DNA of 64,000 bases from Patagioenas fasciata. Lineage: Eukaryota > Chordata > Aves > Columbiformes > Columbidae. The stretch spans positions 46,213,001 to 46,277,000 of the forward strand of contig NC_092524.1 in NCBI RefSeq assembly GCF_037038585.1. The letters run 5' to 3'. The translations under genes were made by a program, and so were the position numbers. Under the pieces are notes generated by a model. It saw nothing but the letters and a program-made list of their open reading frames with translations, was not told the DNA's origin and did not search any database. Shown here in pieces: positions 36,501-49,699 of this stretch; the first letter of the stretch is position 1, and every line of letters starts with the position of its first letter.

Positions 36501-39500
36501 CTGCCAGCTCTGGACCTTTGTGATTAGTTTGCTTTGGTGAACCCAGTAACTGCTGGCATGTACTTGTCTTTCTCATCCATGGACTGCTTGCTAAACAGCC
36601 TGAGTGGTGATACTGAGGGCAATATCCCAGCAGGAATGTAGCTGAGCCATTGGATCAAATATTGGATTTGAACCAAACCAGTCCTGTTTTGGAGCAACTA
36701 AACTGTCCGGTGGGCTGGAAAAAGCTCTGGGGAACCTTGACCAAGGTTGCTAGAGAGTAAAGTAGCAGAGAGTTTCCATCCAAAAAGGATCCAGGCAACA
36801 TCTCCTTACAGTAAACAGAAGAAAACCTTGCAGTTCTGTGATCCTTAGGCGTACGGGGGAGTGGATGAGGCTGCCGGGAGCAGGCTGACAGCTCTGGGAG
36901 GTTTGTACTGACAGAGCACATCTGTAGAGGAGGGCTGCCAGGCTGTCGTGCAAACCCATTGGGGGACCATCTCACACTTGGAGCACATGCTGTCTGCATC
37001 TCCAGGGGCTCGTCACACCTTCCTGTACATGACTGCATGCGGGGAAGCAGGGCAAATCATCAGCATTATTAACAGCAAATCTGACATCTGGGCTGGCTGG
37101 TGGAACAGCCCAGGCATTTGCTTTGTTTATTTTTCTTCTGCCTTTGGCGCTTTTGCTCTTTACAGAAGAAGGCCTGAGTGCGTTGCTAACACACTGCTCG
37201 GGGTAAGCACTAAATGAAACTCCCACTATTTTGAGGAACCCAGCTGAGGCATTTTTTAAATAACTGATGCTTTTGTATAATTCTTGGACAAACTGAAACT
37301 AAAACCTCTTTCCTGACACACTGTTTTTGTCTGTTGTGGTGGTAGGCTGCTCTGTGGTTATAAATCAACATATTGACGTATTCTGATTCTGCTCTCACTT
37401 GGCCTAACTTGACACTCTGGAATAATTTCATTAATGTCAGTGGAGATGTTTCCTCTTTACACTGGCGCAGAGCTAGTTTGGATGTGAGCCCCCACCATAC
37501 ATAGAGGAGAGCTGCAACGCTCCCCTGCTGCAGCTAGCAAGATCTGTAGAACAGAGGTGAACTTGCTGGAACACAGAACGTGAGCACATGGCTGCTGGGG
37601 ACTAGGGAGAGCAGCTCACCTTTGCCAAGAGCAGATTTTCAGCTGGGGGCTGTTGATTCCTGCCGTATATGCTCTGCAGCACAAGAGAAACAGACCTTTG
37701 CATTGACCATGGCCTGTTTGGACATGTTCTTCAAAGCCACCTGCTCTTCTCCTTTTTCTCTCCGCTTCCAAACAACCCGTCAGCATCTTGGTGCCTGGTA
37801 TAATGAGCTGCTTGCTCTCATGACAGTGAGGCTACATGTTAGACTCTTTGGAGCAATTAGGGTCTGGTTTTGGCTGAGCTGCTTTCAAGAGCAGTTGAGT
37901 AGGTGTAGGTACAGTGTCTGGGGATGAGTTCTTGGGTGCCTGTGACTGCTGAGATGCTGAGCAGACCTCTGGTGAGTCCAGCAGTGGGAGGTTCACTGAT
38001 CCCTCTGGGGGTGCTACAGGGAGGGGGCTGGAGTGGGTGTAGCTGGTGATATGTATATGCAGCCAAAACCTGGTGTTGTAATGTCTGAGACGGTCTGAGT
38101 TTGGAAAAGGCCCCGATGATATCACCCTGCAGAACTGTTAACGGCAGAGTGCAGGAAAGGAAATGTTCACAAGTCCCTTCTAAATGTGTAAAGGAGAGGA
38201 ATTAATGCTCCCTCTTCCCATCCCCACCACTCTACTTAGAAATGGCTTTCATTCACCACCAGGCATCAAAATGCTCGTTTATTTTTCTTTTGTCTTCTCC
38301 TTGCTGCTGCCATCTACCACATGTAGCTGAGACTGCTGAGGGCAGAAAGTGTGGGAGCAGAGGCTCTTCTGCACTAGCTCCTTGCCAGGACACTGAACTC
38401 TGCATACCATCCTGCAGCTTTGCTTAATCCACTTACAGAAGAGATAAGCAGGCAACGTTGCTTTCAGTGCAGCCACAGAACATGCAAAAAGAGATTAAGT
38501 TCTGCAGGAGCTCTCCCATGCTCCATCTCCTTTGTGGCTGCTCACTCTCTGCAGCTCTCTGTACCCCCGCCTGCTCTGCACAACTGCCAGCCCCCACCTG
38601 AGCCCCTTCCAAGTTCTGCACTGCAGCCCTGCTTGGCTGCAAGACCCTCCCTGTTCATTGTGGGTGTTGCCAGCACAGCACAGCCCCTCTGCTTAAGAAA
38701 GCATCTTTTCTCTGGAGGTAGGGAGCAAGACAATGCATAGATTGCTTAGTTGCTCTCAGCTCTGCTTTTTTAATTTGATCCACCCACTGTCACAGGATCC
38801 TTGGAAGGGTGGGAAGGAGAAGCCCAAAGCTGGAATCAGTTAGTGTGAATTAAGTGAGCAATACCCTGCACAGCACAAAGAACATGAAGAATTATGTCAA
38901 CCAGTGACAGCATGAACTAGGCAATTATCTTTGTGATTTTTCTCAAACCAGAATGTGGAGAACATGGGTGAAATATTTTCCCTTAGAGCTTCACGTGGCA
39001 AGACCTGCAACCTGACAGGGCTGGTATGTCGTACTGAGAGCAAGTGAAAGCAGGGCCTGTTAAGCTATTTTGATGGGGGGAGCTTTCTATTTTAGCCGGT
39101 TGCTCCCTGCCAATGCACGAAGTCTTGCATTTCCCCTTCCCCACCGCTCAGGAGCATGGGCCGATCTTCCTCCCGCCATCTGTGATGGATGAGATCAGCA
39201 TGGAGCTCTCACCCTGCTGCTTGCAAAAGGGCCAATGTTGTGGGCAGTTCGAGGAAGGGGCAAGGCAGGTAACAACCCTTCTCTATGGCTTTCATGAAAC
39301 CTCATGTCCTGGAGTCACCTGTTCCAGCATGGACACTTGTCCCCGGACTGGCTGACATTTGTTTGTGCTTGTGAACATTAGCTTGGTGGTAAGTGTGGTC
39401 CTACCCTTGTGAAAACAGAAAGATAACAGGTGGGATTGACTTTCCAGTAACTTTCACTGATTTCTGGAGTGCAGCCCAAAGGACAGCAGTGGGGAGCAAG

Positions 39501-40000
39501 TCAGGCAGGGGGTCTGTGTTGCATTATGGTTGCAGAAAAGGTCAGTGTGATTTTCCTCTCCAAGGAGTGGAGTGAAAGTCTTTCTCTGAACAGTTCTCCA
39601 AACATTGTGATCTGAATTGGGGATATTGGGACTGTTGAGAGGCTGTGGAGATGGATTGAGCACAGTGCTAGCCAGTTTAGCCAAAAGATTACTAAGGTAG
39701 GGGAAGCATTGTTGTCTCCAAACATCTGTGAAGAGATGGGGACTGTGTCAACAAAGGAGAAAATTTAGACTGAGCATCAGTAAAGTACTTCCTAGAAGTG
39801 AACTGTGTTTCCCCAGGGAGGGGGTGGGAGTCCCATATCTGGAAAGATGAGAACAGCAGTAAGTAATAACGAGTCTGATTACTTGCCATGCAATGATAAC
39901 AAATAATGTAAAATGAGTCTTGATAAAGAGCTAGAGTTCTCTGATAACAACTAAATGTGCAAGCCAGAGGGTGAGCAAGGTGGGACTTGGGGGGTTACAG
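30583..40000. other. Long non-coding stretch, first part
   Basis: No protein-coding exon was recognised on either strand. An AT-rich block at about 33.10-33.35 kb and a splice-flanked candidate micro-exon at 37166-37202 are discussed as findings. The rest shows average composition without clear repeats. Confidence 0.45.
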
Positions 40001-43000
40001 ATGCTGGCAGGGCATGCCTGGGAGTTCTGTTGACATCCTTGAGCCATAAAGCCTGTATTTTGGCTTTTGCTCACTCAATACTTGGGAGCAGATGTAAGTT
40101 TGGTTCTGTGGCTCCTTCTCTGATGTTTTTCATTTGAAGGAGAAGGAGTCTGGTACAGCAATGATCAGTTTGTACTTTATTTGCTGGCAGTGGGATCCTA
40201 GAGACCTTCCCCAGCTTTATTTCACTTCCATGCTGTTTGAAGTGGAAGAATCTCCCAGCAAATCATGCAGAAAGGCAAATGTATGCTTTGGATGGGAGTT
40301 GTTCTGTGGTATGAGCCACGGATTGGACTGGAGTGGGGTCTTAAATGGACAGTCACATCCAGGAGTATGTGAGAAGCATCTCCTCTGAGATGTGGCAAAG
40401 ACCCTAGGTACCCTGGCCAAAGGGAGCCCTGCCTACAGAGCAGGCAGAGCTGTAGATGAGAGGAACAACTGGGTCTGTGTGCCCAAGTGAGGCCCAGACA
40501 CCCATATAATAGGGCCAAGCCCCCAGGTTCTTCTGCAGCTGGTTTCTTGGAAAGAGACTAGAAACAATCTCCTTTTTATACATCACTCAAAAAGACGGAG
40601 TTAAGGCCAGGGATCTTTAGTGTTTGAGGGATTTTAGTTTCAGTGAATGATGAGTCCTTGATTTGCTTTGGTAACCCTGGAGCAAGATGGCAGCACTTTG
40701 TCTTGTTTGCAAACTTGAAGCCTTGGTTTTCTTTAGCACAGGCTGTAGTGCCAGCCCTGGAGGGTTAAAATGTGAAAAGGGAACACCCTTTGCTTATGCC
40801 CTTGCCCACTTGGTCTTTGGTGATTTTCTCCTAAGTGGCAGTCAGATGATAAAAGGGAAAATATGACCGAAAGGGTGCTTGGAGAACTGCACCAGTCCCA
40901 CCAGTAGAAGAGGAAATGGGTGACTCAGGACCTGGGAGCACATCAGGGGCAGGAGGGAGGTGGCAGCTGTCTTACAGGGTCCTGGTTGAGAGTGACTGAA
41001 TGCTGTCCATGGGGATCTGCCTCTGTCCCCCAACAAGCTTTGTGAGCGATGAAGGAGAGGAGTTTCCAGCCTGGCGGTACAGCAACCACACCTCAAGGAA
41101 GTGTCAGACCAGAGGCCACTTGGCCACATGAATGTGAGACACAGGCAAACGTGTGGAAGAGAGACAAGAAAGGGGCTGGTGGTTGAATTTGTTTTTTATC
41201 CTGGAGCAGGTTTGTTAGAGCACAGCCGTATCTGCACGGTCATCTCATAGTCTACGGGGAAACAAGCACAAAGGGAAAATAAACTATAAGAATCAGGCAC
41301 TTCGGCAGCCAGATCAGCAAGGTTGTTGTCCACAGTTATCCCAAAAGAGGCTGCATGATATCAGAGTCACTTCCTCTCCCCCAGTCCTGCTGCCTTCACC
41401 CAGTAACCAGACTCCCAGCATGCTCCTGCCAGGAACTTGTTGAACTTCCATGCAGAGCTTGTGGGAGCTGAGTGCAGAGGGTGAAGAGTGGGTGCTGGGT
41501 TGGATGGCATGGCCAGCCTGGGCAAGAGGAGCACAGCATGCTTGCTTGAAGATCCAGCTGTAAGCTCACGGAGGCTGCCTGTTCTTCCGGGCTCGACTCA
41601 GTGCAGCCTGGCCCTGGTGCATGTGGGATGATTTCAAACTGTGTGTTGCTTACAGAGGCTTCCAAGGATGCTTCCGTCTTTCCCTGATGTGCAAACCATA
41701 CCTCCTCTTCCCCCATGGCCCTGCCTCAGCTAAAAGCTGTCGTCTTCTTCTTTGTCCTGTGAAGGCTTCAGTTCCCTGTATCTTTGAGGCAGAAGGACGG
41801 AAGTAATACCCAACACCCTTGGATCCATTCTCCATCCTAAGAACCCACATGGTTCACTCAGAGCAAGGTCAGTACATGGAAATTTGTCATATAGCACAAG
41901 CGCCAAGAAGAGTGGGACAATGTGCGACAGAGCCAGCCTGCAATGGCAATGTACCTCCAGTGGGAAACTGGTGGTCAGCTTTTCTCCCATGTGCTATGGA
42001 TAGGTGAAGGGAGCCTCAACTGGCAGCATGCACACCATATGCAGCATGAAAGGAACCTCAGTCACATGAAACCCATTAGCAATGTCACCTGTCACTTTTG
42101 TCTGGCTTGTGGATGGCCTGGGTGATTGCTGACCAGTTGTCCCATTCCCACCATCTCCACCTGTGATAGGGGTATCTAAACCAAGCAAATATGGGTAGCC
42201 CTGAGCTCACCTGTGCTGAAATGGCTCCCGCCTCTGGCTGCTGAGCTGGTGTGATGCTCCTCAGAAATGTCCCACAGCAGGAGGCCAAACTGATCTTGCC
42301 GCAGGAAAAGGAACCACCACAGGCAGCACAGCCTGTACACCCTGGCCCTCCTACAGTACCAGCCAGCCGAGCTTTGTAGACCACTAATGGGGGCAAGCAC
42401 TGGGGGAAGTGTCATCCCTTCAGCCTTCCCCGACTCCATTGCTAAAGCCTGGCCTAGTTGGGAGGCCAGGTACTAAAATATCTAAGGAATGAATGGAGAG
42501 TCCCGTGAGGTCAATGCTGGGACTGATCTGGAGTACAAATTTCCCTCTGTCCCTCCCTAAAGCAGACCTGCCCTGAGTGCTATGAGGGCCGTGGAGAAGT
42601 TAACTCTGCAGCTGGGGAGACATCTGCAATTTGGCGAGGATAGGTTCTTTCCACAGAGGCTGCTAATTCTGCATGACTTAATCTGGCTTTGCTGCTTCTC
42701 TGTGCTGTGAGTCACGGTGCACACGGTCCTTTGGTCACTGTGGCAGGCTGCAGGACTTCATAGTGGCCTTTTGCTCTTCCTAGAGAGGATGACTCTCTTT
42801 GACTTGTCTGCCATGTGCTGTTTGACACTTCCCATTTATGTGTAATAAGATCGCTGGGATCTGCAGCAGCAGCAGTAGGTTGTCATCCTAAGATCTTCTC
42901 AGCAACAAGCCATACATTAGCTGACCTGGAGTCACACTGGTCCAGAATGATGCCTGTATAAAAATTTCCTCAGAGGAGCCGTTGACAGCTCCTAGGAATT

Positions 43001-46000
43001 GAAGATCTCAGAGAGATACAGCCATCAGTGTGAGGCAGCCCACCTTGTCAAGGTAAAGCTTTACAGAGCTGGGTGGAAGGGGAAGAAAAACCACTCTGTA
43101 TAAAAATAAAGCAGAAGCTGATCATTCATTGCAAGGCGAGTGCTGCCTTCCTCATCAGCCTGCCCAGCACCCATGGAAAAGCTGTTGCTATCGGTAAACC
43201 CAGCCCCTTGACCGAGGACTCTCTACCCCACCCTGCACCTACTGGGGCAGCTGAGCCCCAAGACCCTGCAGATTCCCGAGCTGCAAGCACTGGGCTGCAG
43301 GTACCAGATTAGCTCTTTTTATTTCCTTTCATTTAGCAGGATCCTGCAGAGCTGGGCAGCTGCCAGTCAGTCTGTCAAGACGCGAACTATTTTGGGAATT
43401 TTTATGATGGAGCAATATTTTTTTGGTAAACAAACGGAAAGCAGTTAAACAGGGACCTTCACCTTGCAGCTCCCGGTTCAGCTCCCTCACTGCTGCGATA
43501 CCACAGTGACTGCACTGTCCTCTCTGCGGAGCTCCTTTCATGACTTCAACAGGGGCAAAACAAATAGCAGCTTTTTTTTTTTCCCTTTTCATTAACTCCT
43601 CAACAACACTGAAAACACCAAAACCAACCAACCAATGAAACAAAAAACAAAACAGAGTCATCTAGGTTTAAGCAGCACAACTGTTTTCTTGGTGGACTTA
43701 ACCCCTCACACACTTGAGGCAAGGGCAAGCTGTGTATTGGCTCTGTGTGCTGTGTTATCTGACTGTGCAGCATCCAGCGACATCCCGGGCTGTATTTCTT
43801 CAGGACTGCTGGAACACAAATCCAACCAGCAGCGACACAGATCTGACTGTGTACACACAAAAGGAAGGCTTCCTTTTTTTGCAGTGTCTGTTAATAGGAA
43901 GCTCTGATGGAGTTACAGAGCGCTCAGAGGAAGCTGTTTTTATGGAAGAATTGAGCAGAGAAGGGAAGGGCAGAAGCCTTTCCTGCTCTAAAATGGAGGG
44001 ACTGCACTTCTCAGGGGAAAAACCCCAAGAAGCCAGTGAGTCCTTCTTGACGCCATGGGCTAAAATTGGTTTAATGATTCCTATGTATTGGTGGCAGTGG
44101 AGAATCCAGTCTCACATGGGACGTATCTGCTACAGCTTTTGGGGCAACTGATTGATGGCAATCAACTGGAAGGAGCTAAGACATTTGTCTGCTCCAGACA
44201 CGCTTCATCCATGTCATGAAGGCAGTTTGTGGTTTTCCTCAGTTCCCAGAAAGTCCAGTCCAGCTTGTACAACAGTGTTGGCTCATGCGGGCCCGACTGG
44301 CAGCCCGGTAACTCCGGAGCATGCAGATTGCTGAAGCGTCTCAAGGGATGGCGTTCTGCTTCTCTCCCCCTTGTTACACTCTCAAACTCATCAAGGACTT
44401 GTAGTTTGCCCGACTGGAAACTTGCACAATGGGATCTTTTGCTTGCCCCATCCTGGTTCTGCTTTGGGATCTCTCCTGTAACTCATGAACTGTTCTTACT
44501 TTGAGACCCTACTACTAATGACTTTTTCAGAGGAGCCTTCAGTAAAGTTGCTTGTGAGCAACTGCACCTTCTCCCTGACTGCCTGTCTTCCCCTCTCTGT
44601 GGGCAGTTACAAGCCCTGCACGTTTCTTCTGTTTGCTTTCACAGCCTCAGCAGATCAGCTCTGGCACCTCTGTCCCTTACCCTCCTCCATTGCGCTCTGA
44701 CACTTCCTAGAATTCCTCCCATGTCCATTCCTATACATGACCCTCTTCTGACCTGCAGGACTTCAGCACACTTCCAGGGCAGCTTCTCCACCCCGCTGTC
44801 CCTTCTCTTTCTGCCCTCTGCACAGAGCGGCTTCCCTTGGCTCTGTGCTCCGCTGTCCGCCACACAGGAGCAGAGCTCACCTGGCTCCTCTGTGGGAGTG
44901 CATTTGCTGTATGTTCAGGATGAGAGTCCCAGGAGTGCTGGGAGGACACAGGGTGAGCATCTCAGGACCTGCAGCAGTGGTGCTATGGGAAAGATATACA
45001 CTGGTCCTCAAGCTCCCAGGCATTTAAGACATCCTCATTCTGCAGCTGGATGTACAGAGACTGATTTACTCAGGCCTTTTGGATCCCAAGTCTGCATTTT
45101 AAACAAGACACGTAAGCTGTCAAAATCCGTGCAGCTCATATCTTCTGTGATTACAGCTTCTGCTGGCTGTTATTGGAGTTCCACTTCTATTTAATTTTCT
45201 TGCTTTGGCTTCCCACTCTTCACCCACTAACTTCCCCTCTCTTCATTGCACCCCACATTTTAGCCACATGAATTGAACTTACAGAGAACATACTCCAGAC
45301 CCAGTAAATAGCCCAGCTCTCCTCCTTTTTCTGTTTTTCTCCTAAACTGTTTGTGCTCTTCTGCAGGGTGTTATCTCTTCAGCACTCACTGGCTTACCGA
45401 AATCAGTGTCACTTATGCCTGTCACTCCTGTTCCTCCTGCTCAGCCTCATTCCTTTGCTAAAGAAGGCTTTTCTTTCTGCTGCAGTTTTATTCCTCCAGC
45501 TTATATCCGTCTTGGTCTCCCCTAGGTCTAGCTACACTTTGTCTTCTGTGCCAACCTGGGAGCTACACTCCAGAAGGGTCACCATACTGGTGGCGGGACA
45601 ATCCTTCAAGTCACGCCAATATAATGTGTTCTGCTTGTGCTTATCTTATGCTTCTCTGGGCCTTAGCCTATAGTTGTCCAGCTCTGTCTTCTTCATGTCA
45701 AGCTGTCAGAGCTTTATTGTCCCCTGCTTGGATTTGAGCACTTGTCACATGGAAGTACAGCAGAATACATGAGTTTTGTCCCAACAACTTCTCTGCTCTG
45801 ACTTGGCTACAACCACTTGTAGCTCTAGGCACTGGGCACCAAAAGGACACTCTGGATCTATGATTTTTATGGCTGTTCTTCAGTCAGGTTATAGACAAAT
45901 ACACCCACAAGGCAGGAAGGCAACTTAGCCCCTCTGTGGCAGTGACAACAGCCAGCTAGTCTATGGGGTCACTGGTGGGGGCCCTCCCACAAGGGTGCCT

Positions 46001-48540
46001 TGTGCTTGGGAGGAGCAGGGAAGAGGTCTCGAATGGTGACACTGGCAAAACCAGTGCCCTGGGCAAGACCTCAGTCCTGCCTCATCTTCATTCCTTCTGC
46101 CTGTGCCTCCGCGAAGGATGTTCTTTCTCTCAGCTTCTAACCTGCAGGCATCTCCTGGTCCTCAGTTGTTTATGATACCGCAATTTGTTGCCTTGGAAAT
46201 AAGTGCTGGTTTATCCCAAACAGAGCCTACAGTTTCACAGCACAATCAAGCAAGAGAAGCAGATGGTTTCCCCCATCTCTTCTGTTGTATTATCCTTGTC
46301 CCCATTTGGATGACAGGACTCTGTGATTCAGCCCAAGTATCTGTGGCCTGGCTGTATCTACCCATGTAAGCTGGTGAGCCATTTTTCTGCTGGGACATGA
46401 CATGCCTTTGTGTCTAGCATCACCTTTTTGGCTTCCTGCAGATGGAATTTGACCAAAAGCCTAAAATAAACAACTTCTCACTGACTTAAATGGTGTCTAT
46501 GAGTGGTCAGCAGAAAGAAGGTTCAACACCTGCAGCTGCTGCTTCCCAGACCTTTGTAGTATCTCTCCTTAAGCTTTCAGCCCTCTGTAAGCTCATTTTA
46601 TTGTTTTATATGTTGAACTTTGAACAATATGTGCCTTGTACTCTCTGCAGACACTGGTATTCTCCTTTTTGCAGCTCTTCTGGGCTGAAGCTCAGTTGCA
46701 GTTTGGCAGCAGCTGCACTAGGTAGGACTGGGGGAGCTGGGTGGGGGATAGGTCTTCATGCAAATGTCTTTTCCTGGATGCAGTTTTCAGAGGAGCTGCT
46801 GGTACAGGGGCACAGTGGGGTCATGGCTCTAATATGTACTTGGGGAATCTAAGAGATGTGGGGACTTAATAGGGCTGAGGAGCCTTTGGGATCTGAAATG
46901 GCATGGGGAATCGGCACTTCCAAGCCGCGGATTAATTGCTTTGCAAACAGTTCTGTTTTCATTCCTTGGTGTTATTCTTTGTGATTCAATCTGATTTGTT
47001 TGAATTCTGTTCTGAGGCTTATGTTTTACCGAGCGCTTTGCTACTTTGGTGCTGTCTTTCATTGCCAAGGGAAATGGGAATGAGTACATTTATGCTGGAG
47101 ATTTGCAGAATATTTCTTCCTTTCGTAGCAGTAGGATCCTCGAGCAGCTCTCTAGTGGGAACAGGGAGAGCAAAACCCCAATTGGTTTCAAGATTGAGCC
47201 TGACTAGTTTATGAAGGAGATTATATAAGTGATGCTGTCAGAGCTTGTGGCTGGATTTAGTGATAGTGTCTCTTCCACTTCTACCTTTCTGGGAGCCAGC
47301 TCTGTTTAACATTCATTTGAAGAAAGGAGAATTATCCTCAAGGTTCAAATGTTCTGAACTAAAATGGAAAATGGAGTGGAGGCGATGACTGAAAATTTTG
47401 GTTCTTGGTTATCCTTGTCTAGCAGCAGGCAGGCTGCAGAGCCAGGGCAAGCGAGGAGGTTGGCTTGTGGAAAGAAACAGAATTCCTGTAGTTCGGTGTG
47501 GAAATGTGTCCTGGGGAGGGTAAGACAGAACCCTAGAGAGGACGATCATGAGTGATGGGGCAAGAAAGGAGGGACAAGTGCAGTATTGGGGTAAGGAGTG
47601 CAGGTCCATGAGATATGGGAGGAGGAGAAAGGGAGAGAGTTGCCTTTGCTGCACATACCATATCTGGCTCCTTTGCTTATCACTGAATTTACCCTTTCTG
47701 CAATGAGTAACTTGACTAAGGCTCCTTGTGCTGCACCATTAATCTGTGGCTTTCCATTAACAGGCAGGTGCTTGTACCCGGGGGACCACCATGCTGACTG
47801 CCAGAGATTCCTGGCACCGGGTACTACGGAGTTAAGCAGCCAGGGCAGAGTGTGCAAACAAACATTGAGACCTGTACTAACAGCCCTGCTTTGTGTTAGT
47901 GGGAAGCACAGGCTCCAACTTCTTCCGATTTCTCACCTGTCCAGACTGGTACAGAGAGAAAATGTTTCTTGGATTTGCAGAGAAAACCACACCTATTTAC
48001 AGTGGATTCCCCAGGGCCCTCCTGTGGGGTATTAACCCTTCAGCCCTGGGCCCACAGCCTCCTTTTGACGTGGAGAATTTCCCTGGGAAAATCAGCCCTT
48101 CTCTCTCTGCTGCAGGGATTTCTCCTGTTTGTGGCTCAGGTCAGTGGCCCATATACTCCCTAGAGCAAGTCACTGCTTTCTCTTTCCTCTCCATATGTAC
48201 AGTTATCTCCATCTTTTGCATAACTCTGCACTGGGGCTCTTTCTGTGAGAACCAGGCTTCCTGACCCAGCTCCTTCCTCCAGAAAGCAGAACTTGCTCTG
48301 CTGCATTTGAGTTGGACCTGTGATTGTGTCTCTCTGTTTGTCTCAGACCCCACCAAGTTTCCCTGAGATACCAGCTCATCCCTCCCCCTTGAAATATCCT
48401 TGCTCTCTTCTGACTTCTTCCTGGTCTCACTGTTTGCTTTCCCTCTTTTCCCTGGTTTCTGAGTTTTCTCGGAAGGAATCCCGTGCTCTGGCCTCCTCAG
48501 GCTGGAGTGTTGTGTTGTTGTTTTTCCTTTCGTCGCTATG
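40001..48540. other. Long non-coding stretch, second part
   Basis: No gene recognised. A consensus AP-1 site, TGAGTCA, lies at 42708-42714. Simple A/C-rich sequence occurs at about 43615-43660. A possible conserved element at about 46.92-47.09 kb is discussed as a finding. Confidence 0.45.
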
Positions 48541-48554
48541 GGCAGGGATTTTGA

Positions 48555-48740
48555 ATACTGAGCCAAGGAGAGGGAGGGAAGAAGGGAGGCAGAGAAAGAA
48601 GGAGGGAGTACAAGGGGAGGGATGAAGAAAGCCAGGAAAGTGAGAAAGCAAAGTGTGCAGGGGAGAGGGGTAAGGAAGAGATGGTGAAGGAATGAAATGG
48701 GGAAGGAGGATAGAGGGCATTGTGAAGAGAAAGAGTTTTG
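48555..48740 (+). repeat. Polypurine (GA-rich) tract
   Basis: Nearly 190 bases consist almost entirely of A and G on the plus strand, with GGGA, GAAGG and GGAGA units. It produces an uninterrupted-looking minus-strand frame that is not a gene. Such tracts can form triplex structures and are often length-variable. Confidence 0.75.
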
Positions 48741-49007
48741 GATAAATATGGAGAGATTTTTCATTGGCTCTTCTAATAATAACACTATTGCAGCAGACAG
48801 CAATATCCAGAGGAAGACAAGGAACCCTACCCCCTCCCCCACCATGTGCCTAGGACACAAGGCATGAGAGGTTATTCAAGGCAAATAGGTCCTTCAGAAA
48901 ATGAACATCCAAGCCTAGAGCAGCCAGTAGGAGCACAGGCTGCAGCAGAGAAAATGTCAGATGGGAATTTGGTGGGTAAGGAGAGAATGTGAAGCACAAA
49001 GACCCAG

Positions 49008-49023
49008 AAAAAAAAAAAAAAAA
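49008..49023 (+). repeat. Poly(A) run
   Basis: Sixteen consecutive A residues. No target-site duplication or upstream SINE-like body was recognised, so it is called a simple repeat. Confidence 0.8.
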
Positions 49024-49099
49024 TAGGATGTTCTTTCAGTCTATTGGAAGTAGGAAGCCTGGGAGAGGGCTCACAGATTTTCTGGGAACAGGGAAGAAA

Positions 49100-49480
49100 G
49101 TAGAGCAGATAAGGAAGCTTAGGGCTACTGCAGAGAAGCTGTGTAATTCCTATACCAAAAAGAAAAACGTAACCACTCCTAATAGTGCAGCTCAGCTGCT
49201 ACAAACAAGGCACCCTTAGGCAGTGAGAACTATTAAACGCAAAGGCTGGTGTCTTAGAAAACAACAATCCCCAGGACTGGACACCTGCACCTGAGGGGCA
49301 GAGTGCTAGAGACCAGCAGCTGCGTGCAGAAATAGAGAACAGAGAGAGCCAAGGAACTTCAGACATGGGTCTTGTTTCGATCCCAGGAAAATTACTGGGA
49401 TGCTCATTAAGGATCTGCAGGTCCTCTCTGCATACCCACCTGATCTGCCACATTGCAGCAAAAAATCTGTAGCTCACTTT
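49100..49480 (+). mobile_element. Possible very old CR1-like LINE fragment
   Basis: The stretch around 49375-49430, CCCAGGAAAATTACTGGG followed by a CTCATTAAGGAT block, resembles the 'ataccaggaaaattactgga...ttattaaggat' part of old CR1/L3-type ORF2 consensus sequences. Preceding sequence is compatible but weak. The call rests on a short match and may be wrong. Confidence 0.25.
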
Positions 49481-49699
49481 CCTCTGCAAAGGAAAATCGT
49501 GCTCCTGGAACTTCCAGAAGTTATGGAGTGTTTCCTGCTGTATGAAATAACAGCAGAATGTGGATTTTCAAAAGTCTGGGAACGGTGTCTTTCACAGGAA
49601 CTTCTCAATGATGCCAAGTGTCCACGAGGTGATTTGTGCTGGCACTGCTGAAATACTGCAAAGAAGTAGAAAATCAAAGGCCCTGAAGGTTCAGAGCAT

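Noticed and set aside
48141-48860. 239-residue minus-strand frame
   Set aside because: Its middle is the complement of a polypurine tract, giving Ser/Leu/Pro-rich sequence without a domain or promoter.
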